Assembly (NCBI GenBank): GCA_021927905.1
Contig: BLLK01000047.1
Location: 2,170,001-2,234,000, forward strand
Length of the DNA: 64,000 nt
Reading direction: 5' to 3'
From: Chaetoceros tenuissimus
Taxonomy: Eukaryota > Bacillariophyta > Thalassiosirophyceae > Chaetocerotales > Chaetocerotaceae
The notes under the pieces are model-generated. The model ran no database searches, had not been told where the DNA came from, and saw nothing but the letters and a program-made list of their open reading frames with translations. Position numbers and translations under genes: made by a program. Numbering within the stretch: position 1 is the first letter of the stretch; every line of letters begins with the position of its first letter. Positions 49,023 to 59,500 of the stretch are shown here, piece by piece.

Positions 49023-49892
49023 CTATACCGGTTCATCTTCTTCCAGTTCGTCTTCGATAATGATTTCGTGCTCGTTGACTTCGATTTCGTGAGGAATCGG
49101 TAGATTGTTCTTGGATGTTTTACTTGTTATAATGGAAGGAACCTGATTCTCTGCAATCAATAATAATATAATCCCAATTAGATCCAATGTATTGCCAAGT
49201 CCGTTGTGATTATAGACACTTGGATGAGGTAGAAAACAGGTTTCAAAGCACGTCTGATACGCAGATGTGCCGCATGTAGGTGCAAAAAGTATACGTGTCA
49301 TGAGGCCAACCAAAAGAAAGAGCATGGCTATAATCTTGCATATGATCCAGCACATTTCTTTGTAACTTTCATTACTAGAAACTGCTATGCATGCATGGCT
49401 GCAGTAAGTAATGATTATAAATACGAAAATCGAGACTTGAAAGGAGCCTATGACAGTTTCATCATTCAAAACTACTCCTGCAGCAATGATGGCACCCATC
49501 CAAAATGTAAATATGATCCAAACTAATCTATTGTTGGTGGCAAAGTCGATTCCAATCATACATAAACAGGCCGATGCCAGTCCAGAGAATGAATGGAAAA
49601 GATACTCCAGGGGAATCTTGAATATATGATCTGTTCTATCTATCAGATTATGATAAACTGCACTGGTTCCGTGTGATGAACCCAAAAAGACAAAGAAGCC
49701 AGTCATCAAGTGAAGTTTTGCATGAGATTGCCATAACTTGTTCAACACTAGGGTAATAGTTGCCACGAGACAAAAAATACTAATGGATATATCAGTTGCC
49801 AATGTTCCAAATGTGTTGTCAATAGCAAAGACAGCCTTGTATTCTTTGGAACAATTCGAATCGATGTAGTCTTTTGAATACAAGATTCTCAT
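49023..49892 (-). CDS. seven-pass-type membrane protein, unknown
   Basis: Single-exon 289-residue protein with about seven hydrophobic segments, for example ISISIFCLVATITLVL, HLMTGFFVFLGSSHG, LVWIIFTFWMGAIIAAGVV, FQVSIFVFIIITYC, IICKIIAMLFLLVGLMTRIL and TLDLIGIILLLIAE. Conserved-looking polar residues inside segments (SSHGTSAVYHN; His, Ser, Asn) might be functional, but I do not recognise a family. The C-terminal tail is acidic (EHEIIIEDELEEDEPV). No signal peptide. Convergent with the small secreted gene at 49018. Confidence 0.6.
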   Translation of the reverse strand: MRILYSKDYIDSNCSKEYKAVFAIDNTFGTLATDISISIFCLVATITLVLNKLWQSHAKLHLMTGFFVFLGSSHGTSAVYHNLIDRTDHIFKIPLEYLFHSFSGLASACLCMIGIDFATNNRLVWIIFTFWMGAIIAAGVVLNDETVIGSFQVSIFVFIIITYCSHACIAVSSNESYKEMCWIICKIIAMLFLLVGLMTRILFAPTCGTSAYQTCFETCFLPHPSVYNHNGLGNTLDLIGIILLLIAENQVPSIITSKTSKNNLPIPHEIEVNEHEIIIEDELEEDEPV

Positions 49893-50109
49893 AGTGACTC
49901 CTCTTTTTTATGATTCTACATTCCCAAAGACTTTGGTTAAGGGTTCCACTTTATCGATGTTTACAAGTTTGGACTGATTTTCAAAAGTTCTATTTATTAG
50001 CGTTTGACATAATTTGAGCAATGTAATTATTCAGTCCATACATGTCAAAAGTCGATTTCACTCATAAGCGACTTTCAATATGACTGTTTTTGAATGAGGA
50101 CCAAGCAAT

Positions 50110-51427
50110 TTATTTATACAACCAAGAAGAATCCATACCAAGAAAGAATCCATGAGTTCTTGCCTTTTTCAGAGCAGTTGCGCTTATCCTGGGAAACGAG
50201 TCTTTACTTCGATATAAATCACCTAATTCCTCGTTTCTATCCAACAGATATTTTATCAATGCGCTTTTGTTTTTGATACCATGTTTTTGTATGATCCCGG
50301 CTCCAAAAATTGCATCACGTAGATTATCGACATTCACATGAGGAACTCTACAACGCTGACTTGGTTTGAACATTTCTGGGAAAGATTGTTGTAGTTCAGA
50401 TGAAGCCTGGTTTATTATTTTCCTTTCCACTGTTCTCCCCTTCGCAACCCCTTTTGAAAATCATGTTAGTTAATTTCACGAGTAGATAGTCACAAACGAG
50501 AAAGTCAAAAATCTCATTCTTACCTGGTAAATCAAGGACAGCCACAGGTTCTGCTTTATTAATTTCTGTGAATATATCTTTGGCATGATGGCCTTCTGAA
50601 GTATAATGTGGAGAAAAAGACATCGGAAAGACTTCCACCAATATTTGAGTTAAATCCAATAAGTTGCTCTCCTCTTCGTCGCCTTTCTTCTGTATCAGTT
50701 CCTGTAATATTGTCATCATTCCTACACGATGTTGTCCATCTAAAATGGATAGATCGCCATCATTTGTTTCGTGTATTGCTATGACTCCAGGCAACCCTAG
50801 GCTCAATGATTTCATTTTATCTGCTGCCATTTCCTTCGCACGATCATGTCTATATACTCTTTGTTTCTCCCAGATAGGAATAGAAGATAGACATTTAGCA
50901 CTGACAAGATGAACTCGTTTATATCCAAGATCTACAATCGCTTTGCCCAAAATTGGGTGGTCATTTATGGGCAAAGCATTCACATTTCCTGTATGAGACT
51001 GATCTTTCTCACGTGCCAAACGATTCTTTTCTTCTTCCAATTCCATTTCCCATCGCTTCATTGCAAGTTTTCTCTCTTTGATTAGTAAGTCATTCTTTAA
51101 CCTTTCTGTGGTTGCTTCTTCTGCTCTTTTCCAAATCTCGTCAATCTTTTTCTGCGACAATTCCTTATTCTTCGCAGCTTCCTTAGCAACAGCAGCAGCT
51201 ACAGCTTCTCCGATAGACTTGTCAGGAACTGCCCCCTTCTTTTCCAGCTCATCTTTTTGAGCTTTCAACTCTCTATGACCTTCTTCATCGACATTAATAT
51301 TTAGACTTTGCAACAGTTTGGTCCGATCGGTCGATGATAAAGAAGAGGTTAGTGATGACGCGATTTTTAGCTTGAGATTTTTAAATATTGATGTTGCTGA
51401 GGAAAATTGTCGAGTATTTTTCAGCAT
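50110..51427 (-). CDS. mitochondrial ParB/Srx-like domain protein
   Basis: Exons 50524-51427 and 50110-50450 with a 73-nt intron (50451-50523, GTAAGA...TTTCAAAAG). The junction codon G|GG keeps frame (LDLP|GVAKGRT) and gives 414 residues. The N-terminus (MLKNTRQFSSATSIFKNLKL) is basic, Ser-rich and amphipathic, fitting a mitochondrial presequence. A long coiled coil (about 55-145) follows. The ParB/sulfiredoxin-type fold is shown by IPIWEKQRVYRHDRAKEMA, GLPGVIAIHE, LSILDGQHRVGMM and DIFTEINKAEPVAVLD. DGQHR is the catalytic or NTP-binding signature of ParB-like proteins. The C-terminal exon (CRVPHVNVDNLRDAIF) is conserved-looking. A role in organelle DNA or protein redox is speculation. Confidence 0.75.
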
Positions 51428-51970
51428 TGTTCTAATCTATAGTCTGTATGACTGAATCATGAAAGATATGAGTGGAGAGAGATGGGTTGTATGGTACATA
51501 TAATAATAAGTATGTTCAATGTGTTGAATATTGATATTTTTGTCTACTACTACTGTGGTTTTCGTGCGGTGTGTGGTTGTCCGCGTGAAAAGCGATAGCT
51601 ATATACCTACTGCATGTCATTGGCAGAAAATGGGACTTCTGTATCTTGCAAGCCGTTTTCTTTCACTTATGAACTCTCTGTGCTAACTCATTCGGTATGA
51701 CACTTATAAATAGATTTGGCATAGTCGAATGTGCTGCATATTGATTAATTGTAACATCAATGCAGCCAATTCTTCAACATCTTCTCTTTTTCCTAATAAC
51801 GGAAAAATATCATCAAAATTCTTTTTCCATAAAAAGTTTTAATGAAGTCTGGTAACTGCTTCTAAAGTTCAAGTCGCAAATATTTCAGCAAAACATGAAT
51901 TTTTAATAATTTATCTTTACAATGGCGTTGTAAGAAAAGATGAAAAATATGACAGACGTGACGCATTTCA
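51428..51970. other. intergenic region
   Basis: Upstream of the ParB-like gene and downstream of the ShKT-type gene, both on the minus strand. AT-rich, with no ORF of interest, repeat or RNA gene. Confidence 0.45.
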
Positions 51971-52390
51971 TTAACTGCAAAAGCCGCAAGTTTTAGCACA
52001 TCCTACAGCTACCTCCCCACGAGGAGCACAGTAGGTAGATTTACGATGGAAATCAGTCTCCATGTTTGGTGATTTCTCAAGCCATGCACATTCGAGCTCC
52101 TTTCCTGTTTTGATACCGTTGAATGTGAAGCCCGGGATGTCGTCACACGGGCAACTTGAGGCAAACTCTGCGCAACTTCTAGGACAAGCAAGCATAATGT
52201 TCAGATTTTCCAGGCAGTACCTTGGCGCTCTTTTTTCCCTCTTTTTGTATATCCAATTGCAAAAATTATTCTTGACTTTTCCAGAGTTTGTCATATGAGA
52301 ATAGTCTCCTGCATTGTAACAGCTTTCAGCAGAAGCCAACAATGGAGCAAGAAGGAGGGCGAGAAGAGAGTAGACGAAAGTATTCACCAT
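51971..52390 (-). CDS. secreted Cys-rich protein with ShKT-type domain
   Basis: Start chosen at 52390 (MVNTFVYSLLALLLAPLLASA|ESC), a clear signal peptide; frame upstream to 52522 lacks an ATG and is discarded. The 139-residue protein has a Cys-rich mature part. The C-terminal 45 residues (ELECAWLEKSP ... YCAPRGEVAVGCAKTCGFC) follow the six-Cys ShKT spacing, and the first half (CYNAGDY ... CPRSCAEFASSCPC) looks like a second, looser copy. ShKT modules are common extracellular disulfide domains in algae and need not mean a toxin. Probable role: an extracellular or wall-associated protein. Complete, with no sign of decay. Confidence 0.7.
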   Translation of the reverse strand: MVNTFVYSLLALLLAPLLASAESCYNAGDYSHMTNSGKVKNNFCNWIYKKREKRAPRYCLENLNIMLACPRSCAEFASSCPCDDIPGFTFNGIKTGKELECAWLEKSPNMETDFHRKSTYCAPRGEVAVGCAKTCGFCS

Positions 52391-52894
52391 TATTGCAAGT
52401 ATTGGCAGATAAGTATTGATGATATTTTTCTTCAATGAAAAAAGTGTGAGACAGGAGTTATTACAGCGAGTTGTTGAAGAAAAATGAACTATCCCAACGC
52501 AACGCGAAAATTTTCCATTCAACGGTAAAGAAATGAGTCATTCTTGCAAAAAAGGGATATTTTAGCTTTTTTATGTTCCGCTCGTGTTATTTTACTATAA
52601 GAGAAATTCTGGCATCATTGAAAAATGAGCCCGTTGAATAAACAACAGAGAAATCAGTTGACACCTAATGCACCCAATACATATGCACCCAATACACAAT
52701 AAACAGTCTTCGAGCACCTTCTCTTGAAAAAAGATTGCTTCAACTGATGAAACAAAAGAATTGGCCCAACCATTGAACTACGTATTTCTCTTGAGCCGTT
52801 TTTATATACATGAGATTATCTTACTTGCATCTTTCATCCTATTCCTTTGTCAGAATCATAGTCTATATTCAAATACAAATGCTCTTCCAATACA
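52391..52894. other. intergenic region
   Basis: Between the ShKT-type gene start and the APE2 3' end. It contains a 12-bp direct repeat GCACCCAATACA (about 52669-52680 and 52686-52697). No gene seen. Confidence 0.4.
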
Positions 52895-54683
52895 TTATTT
52901 CTTCCCAAAATGTGCAAAGATTGTCCCTTTTTTCTTCGAACTTTGTTTTTGGATTGTACTATTAATCTTTCGTTTACTGGACGATGAACTACTAGATGAA
53001 GCGTTGGAAGTAGACCTAGAAGCACCAAAGAATGATGAAATTGACTGCTGTTTTTTGTGAGGTTGGCTTTGTTTTGTTTCTTTTCCTGATAATGACAATG
53101 TCCTTGAAATGTAATCTTGATCAAACTTCTCATCGAGTAGAAGGCTAACTGGAACATGATCCTTTGTATAGAAGAATTAGAATTGTCTTTGTGATAAATA
53201 ATTTTCAGCTCATTGTCTCCCATTATTGACTTACCGAATATTGCGGAGCTGTGTAAATGATTCCAGTATGTATGTCTCCAAATTGAGTTGCCAATGCCTG
53301 TTGAGTTGCATCAGCTATTCCACCTCCTTCGTAACCCGCACCTCTGAATTGGCCAGACGCTGTAGCAGCATGCAACGCAGCCTCCTCTGAATCAAACATG
53401 GTATCAGCATTAGCATAGTTACAGCATCGTAATTTTTGAGATCCATCACATTGAATGTATTGGACCAATTCTTGATCTACCAAAGTATAGTCTATTCTCA
53501 GCCCATCATTTTCTTGTCTTCTGTTCGTTCTTTGGCACCAACATGTGTATCTACCTTTTGCATTAGGATATAAATGACGAAATGTATCCACCATTTTATC
53601 TTGCTTGATTACTGTGTCCAACCAAGCTACTGCTGGACTACTCTTTTTCAAACCATCTGTATTAGCAATCATTTCTATGGTGTTGGTATCCCACTGAACG
53701 CCAACAATTTTTGACATGAGTTCAGTAAGAGTACCAAGACATATTTTGTTTTTCTCTCTTGCTATGCATTCTTTATCCAAGTCATGGTCATGATATACCA
53801 CTTCTTCAAAGTTATAACTGTATAAACATGCTTCCTCACTTGTTTCAGCATTACCTAAATAGATCTTTCGCTCGTTCCCTGATCTATTGACTGTGACGCT
53901 AGCTTGAAATTTATCGAACTTGGCTCCAGTAGAAACATTTTGTCTTGTCACGGGTACTACTTTCAATGTATTCACAAGTACTCTCTCAATTTCATCCCAA
54001 TGCTGAGCTACTTCCAATTTCCACTTTGGAAGAGATTCGCATAGTGACTCACGATTGCGAACTTGTTCCTTGACGGCATCTATGAGAATATGTCTATCAT
54101 TCCAAGTTATATCCAACCCAGTATGTGCTATATTCAAATCCCCCACTAGTATTACTCGTTTCCCCTTTGCTCTCTGTTCTTTCATAGCCCTATTCAAAGC
54201 ATTCAAAAATTTCATTTTGTAACTCAAGGGCATTCCACAACTTGCAGGTGCATACACATTGAAAACAACAAATTGGCCGTGATCAGTCATTACAACTCGA
54301 CCTTGATCATCTAAATCATCACTTTTCAATGGCCTAGAGTTGGCAGATTGGCACATACCAGTCTTGCAAAATGTAACTACACCATTGAATCCTTTTTTTG
54401 ATTTGTCAACACAGCATGACCAGAATGATTCATAGCCTTCAATTGAGGAGCATCCAAGAGCCTCTGAACGAGAAGAAAGCTGTGATAGTGGAATCTTATG
54501 CTCTTGTATGCAAAGTATATCAGGATCACCGTGAAGTTTCAAGTAATGTGAAAATGCGTGCGTTCTATTTTGTTTAGCAGATGAAGTGGAATTAGTGTTG
54601 GATGATGAAACATGAGCATAATCTTTGTCAATTTTGTTGAGAGTAGTCGATAGACCCGCAACATTCCAACTAATAAGAAACAT
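52895..54683 (-). CDS. APEX2: APE2-type AP endonuclease with PCNA-binding motif
   Basis: Exons 53235-54683 and 52895-53161, intron 53162-53234 (73 nt, GTAAGT...TATACAAAG). The in-phase join (PQYS|DHVPV) rebuilds the final catalytic SDH motif; 571 residues. Exonuclease-endonuclease-phosphatase signatures: ISWNVAGL, ILCIQEHKI (metal-binding Glu), NVYAPASCG, LVGDLNIAH (Asp-Asn), LRIDYTLVD and YSDHVP (His). APE2 proteins cut abasic sites and trim 3' ends in base-excision repair with PCNA. The C-terminus carries QQSISSFF, an exact PIP box, and a second PIP-like TIFAHF at the very end. The GRF zinc finger of animal/yeast APE2 is not visible. Nuclear. Confidence 0.9.
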
Positions 54684-54863
54684 TCTCTATTGTATTCTAG
54701 GACTGCGAAGAAGAATCTGTTACTAATGAATGTATTGTATCAAAGTAATTGCTTGTATGATTGTGCTGAATTGATGGAAACCGAGAAGAAATTGAAATGC
54801 TCTCGCTTTTGCTCGTTGCTCTTCTCAACTTCAATTTTCAATTGACAATGTCGGATGTCGGGC

Positions 54864-54885
54864 GGCGGGAAGTAGGCGCGCCAAA
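54864..54885 (-). promoter_or_regulatory. paired E2F-like sites upstream of APE2
   Basis: On the minus strand TTTGGCGCGCC (54885-54875) and TTCCCGCC (54871-54864) both fit E2F/DP consensus, about 180-200 bp before the ATG at 54683, in an otherwise AT-rich background. E2F-driven S-phase expression would suit a PCNA-linked repair enzyme. The rest of 54684-55142 shows no gene. Confidence 0.45.
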
Positions 54886-55142
54886 TTTTGAATATTGACA
54901 CTACAATGACGGGGGTAGCCCTTACTAGTATTCTAGGAATAAAGTATCGCTTCCACATTCCATGCTACAAGTACAAAAGGAAAAGACAATTTTACGTGAA
55001 GTTAGAAATATAGTAGGTAAGCATAGAATCATCTTTCATAAACAAGAGTTCGTTGAGGTTCATTTGTTGATGGTGAAAAAGAACAAAATATTTTTATTGG
55101 CTTCCATAAACCTTGTTCATGAAACAAATGCTTTTTATATGT

Positions 55143-58100
55143 TTATCCCTTTCTACGTGACAAACGCCATGAGTCTTTTGGATTGAAGCGATCGTATAGA
55201 GGTTCAATCTTTTGTGCCTTCTTTGCCTTTGTCATTTTGTTTGGATCAGCTGCTTTGTAGAAAGCAGGAGCTAGCTCTGTCAGCCACTTTGCTTCAATCA
55301 CCATGATATTTCTCATATACTCCTTTGTCGTAAGCACTAATTCATGATAAATTACCCACTCGGGATTCTTATTGAACAATGCAGAGGAAGGGTGAATGTA
55401 GACAGGATTATTGTCGACTATTGTCCTGTATCCCTCTTGTGCATCTTTCTTCGCCGCGTTTGTGAAGAATCCAGCCGTAATTGCTTTGCAAATCTTTTTG
55501 TAATTCTTTCCAGCACTGATGATGTCAAGCTTGTATCGATCCATAATTGTAACAAGCTGTTTTCTTACATCCTGGGCTCTCTTCATACTTCTTGCTTGAA
55601 CAAAGTTTTCGAAACACCATGGATTACTGAATTTGGCAGCTTCCCAACCTTTGTACACTGTCAAGAGAGTCAAATGATCACCTTCAGCCTGGTGAAATTT
55701 TGCTTTGCGCATATCAGCCTGAGCCTGTTTGTCTTTTGGTCGGAAAAATGGATTTTCGACGGACAGAAGAGCAGTGATTGTCAATATTTCGTCAGAACAG
55801 CCTAGATCAACTGAAAGTAAAAGCATTTTTGAGAGATTTGGTTCAAGTGGGAATTCTGCCATTTTTCTTCCTAGACGAGTCATGAGTCCTTCGTCGTCTA
55901 ATGCACCTAAAGCATGCAGTGACTCCATTGCGCCCACTAGAGTGGCAACAGGGGGAGGGTCCATGAAATCAAATCCTAGTAGATCATTAATACCCATTGC
56001 TTTCAGTTGTAGGACTACATTACCAAGGTTGGTCCTCTGAATTTCTGGTATGTTTGTAGGAAGCATTTCTGATTTATATGCAACTTCAGTGTAGAGTCGA
56101 TAGCACTTCCCGGGTCCTGTACGCCCAGCTCTACCTGCTCGCTGCCTTGCAGAAGCTTGAGATATTGGGGTAACAACAAGAGAATCCATGCCCAATTTGG
56201 CATTGAATGCCTTTTGTTTACTAAAACCGGGATCTACGACATAGTAGATACCATCGATTGTCAACGATGCCTCGGCAATATTTGTAGCAACAACACATTT
56301 TCGTGCTCCTTTTGGTGCAGGTTCAAAGATTCTAGATTGCATTTCGGATGGAAGAGCAGAATATACTGGTAATATTATTAGCTCTGGTGCAAGATCACCT
56401 AAAGCCTGCATGCGAGTGTATAGAGTCTCGCAGCATGTATCAATTTCTTCTTGACCTGTCAAAAAGACGAGAATGTCACCTGCTGGTTCTGATAAATGAA
56501 TCTGCATTACAGTGATCATAGCTGCATCTAGATAATCACTCTCTGGTTCTTTCGTGTACAAAATTTCGACAGGAAATGTTCTTCCGGGAATAGTAAAAAT
56601 TGGACATTGGAAAAAATATGTTGAGAACTTTTCTGCATCCAGAGTTGCTGATGTAACAATGATTTTTAGATCTGGTCTACGACGACATAAATCTTTCAAT
56701 AGTCCAAAAAGCACATCTGTGTGAATTGTTCTCTCATGTGCCTCATCTAGCATTAGAGCTGAATACCTTCTCAAATCGTTGTCTGCAAGATATTCTCTCA
56801 TGAGCATACCGTCGGTCATATACTTTATAATTGTAGATTTACTAGTACAGTCTTCGAAACGAATAGAGTATCCTACCTCCTCTCCTAAAGAACATCCATA
56901 CTCTTCGGCAACACGTTTTGCGACCGATACAGCCGCGACACGTCGTGGTTGTGTGCTATAATTTGAGTGTAGAAAGAAGAGTTAGAACTAGCTGATAGCG
57001 CACAAATTTCATTTTCAAACAGCGACTTGTGTTTACTTACCACCCAATCATACCATTTTTAGTGAGTCCAAGTTCTGCCATGTATTGGGTCATTTGTGTT
57101 GTCTTACCACTTCCCGTTTCTCCAATTACGACTAACACTTGATTCTCAGACATTGCTCGCATTAATTCTCGTTTCAGTCGGTAGACAGGAAGACTTTCTC
57201 GCTGCTCTTTTATGCTTTTATTAGAGATGATACCATAAGAAAGTGTCTTGCTTTGTGCTTTTTGCTTCCATTCTGGGGCACCATCAAAAGAACTGATATT
57301 GATGCTTTTCAGTTCCGCTGCAAAATGCCTTTCTCCGGCTTCGGGCAGTGGGTCTTCCCAAGGTCTGTTTAAGTCCTTTGGGATAGAATCCATCAGACTA
57401 TTTGATTGTGCTTGTCTTAATTCTCTGCGTTCCTTTGCCAAACTCGATTGCTGCATGGCTGCTCTTTGCATGGAACCATCCGGATTCTTTACAACTCGAA
57501 CAGGAGATAAATCTTTTCCACTCCGGCGTGTTTGACCTCTTAAAAAAGCAGGTTCGACGTCTGCTAGCTCAACATCGGCCTCTTCCTCCGTTTCTTCGAC
57601 AGCGAGCATTCCTAAACCACCAGATGTATCAAACGTAGGATATTGCTCTACCCCCAAAACCCCTGATCTAATCAACTGTTGAGCTTCAAATAGTTCTTGT
57701 TCTGTCAGTTGCTTTCTGCGCCTATTGCCACTATCTTGATCTCGTCCCTGTCTTGCACTTGGTGCAACATATGTGTTATCCAAACCTGAAAGTTTTGCTT
57801 TTCTGGATGCTTCCTCCTCTTCCTCGCGCTTTCTCAAAGCCGCAACATCCAGGCCAGGATGAACTACTGTTGAAGATGCAGATGCAGTATTGCCACTTGA
57901 AGGTTTTGCCTCAAACTCTGCAGACGCTCTCGCTCGATGTGGCATCAAATCCTTTCCAGTTTTTTGATCAACATCCTTCAAGCTAAGCATTATTCTACCT
58001 CCACCTCGATTGTTTCCAAGAGAAATTACTTTGACATAAATCCTTTGCATTTTTCTCAATCCAACATCTCTTGGATGATCAATTTTATGCTTGGAAAGTT

Positions 58101-58953
58101 GTGATATGTGTATCAATCCTTCTGCTTTCGGTGTGACATTTAAGTCTACAAACACACCAAAGTCTAATATCTTATTCACTTGGCCACTATATATTCCATA
58201 CATTTCAATTTCATCACCAGTTTTCATTCGTTTCATATCTCCACCTTCTTTCTTTTCACCTTTGGTCATCCATGCAGGTAAGTTAGACTGCTTCCGTTTG
58301 CTAGTTTCCCTCACATCGCCATCATTTGTCTGTCCCACCTTTGATTCATTAACTGCAGGCTTAGGAATCTCTTTTTTCTTTTGTTTCAATACTTCTGCTT
58401 CTTCTTTCGAGAGTTCTTTGAAATCGTCTAGTTGAACTGCCTTGGAAGCATTTGGAACAGCTAAACCTGGGAAAGAAGACTGCATCTCATCCTTTCTTCC
58501 ATGATGTTCATAACTTGACATGACAGGTTTTTCATCCCCTTTCGCCATCGAACCAACTACATCATCTTCTCGCTTGACTTTAGACGATCTTTTTGATTCT
58601 AGAGATTTTATATGACGCTTGATTCGTGGACTCATATCCCATACTGTGCTCAACAGACGAGATGCAAAACCTAGTGGTAAATCTGCTCCGTTGGATGCCA
58701 AGCTAGATTGGAAATCTTTTGCCAATTCTACATCACTCGATGGAGTAAACTGTATGGCTGCATGTGATGGAATGCTCTTGGATAGTTTTTTGTATTTAGA
58801 TTTCAATTTCTTTTCTGCAATATTGATTATAAACTCGGTAATTGTTTTGTCGTTCAAACCAATTTGTGAGTTTAGTTCTGAGGAAAGTTTTGTGACAAGG
58901 TTGAGCGATTGTAGACGCTCTAGAGTTGTCTCTGGTGCTGAATCCTTTGGCAT
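55143..58953 (-). CDS. DHX8: DEAH-box splicing helicase PRP22/DHX8
   Basis: Exons 57041-58953 and 55143-56955 with an 85-nt intron (56956-57040, GTAAGT...ATTATAG). The split codon TG|C rebuilds [14 protein letters not shown] exactly; 1241 residues. The N-terminus has the DHX8 leader helix, a Lys/Glu-rich region, then an S1 RNA-binding domain (about 250-325, [29 protein letters not shown]) specific to PRP22. The helicase core follows: [10 protein letters not shown] (motif I), LDEAHERT (II), [12 protein letters not shown] (III), [12 protein letters not shown] (V) and [12 protein letters not shown] (VI), then the HA2/OB region ending near FYKAADP. It releases mRNA from the post-catalytic spliceosome. 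A helicase intron at motif Ia is lineage-typical or chance. Confidence 0.95.
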
Positions 58954-59500
58954 GTTTATCTATTGTGAAAATCTATGACCGTGGCTCTTGTTGTTTATAG
59001 ATAGAAATGATTTTATTGTGCTCAAATTAATATCCAATAAAATATCTGTGCAAACTTTTTCGTTGTGCGTATCTTTTTTCCCGCTGTCTACTGCTGCTTC
59101 TAGAGCCTCCTTCTTCCAACGCCGTCTCTTTAAATTCGATTACTGTGGAAGATGTCTTCTCAAAGTGCCTCTTCACCTCTATGTGCAAGAAGTATCTAAT
59201 TGATTGAACTGTTTGTCTAATGAGTGTAGTATGAGGTATGATGAGTTAGAGTGATGAGAAAGTCCACTTTCGTTGCCAAATTCGCCGCTCTGTTTGTTTC
59301 TTATGTGGCAAGAAATTCTATCTTTAGCTACGTACCTATATATTACGAGATATTATATGCTTCGCGCCAAAAAAGCTAGAAGAGCTACAAAGCCACCAAT
59401 TTTCAAAGAAAGCACAGGTAAACCAAATAGAAGAAAGGACACAGTGGTCTCATGAACCTCATTAACTTCAGTACAATCACATCACTAAAAGTAAATCAAT
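58954..59500. other. divergent promoter region of PRP22 and DIS3
   Basis: 547 bp between two divergent RNA-processing genes. It has a TTTTTTCCCGC motif near 59076 (E2F-like) and a possible 41-codon plus-strand ORF (59254-59379, MRKSTFVAKFAALFVSYVAR, signal-like) with no other support. A longer frame at 59273-59455 also looks spurious. Confidence 0.4.

Noticed and set aside
51971-52390. ShKT-type protein as a toxin
   Set aside because: ShKT modules are widespread extracellular domains; nothing in sequence or context indicates toxicity.
54962-55186. 74-codon plus-strand frame
   Set aside because: Overlaps the 3' end of PRP22 on the other strand; composition of an antisense shadow.
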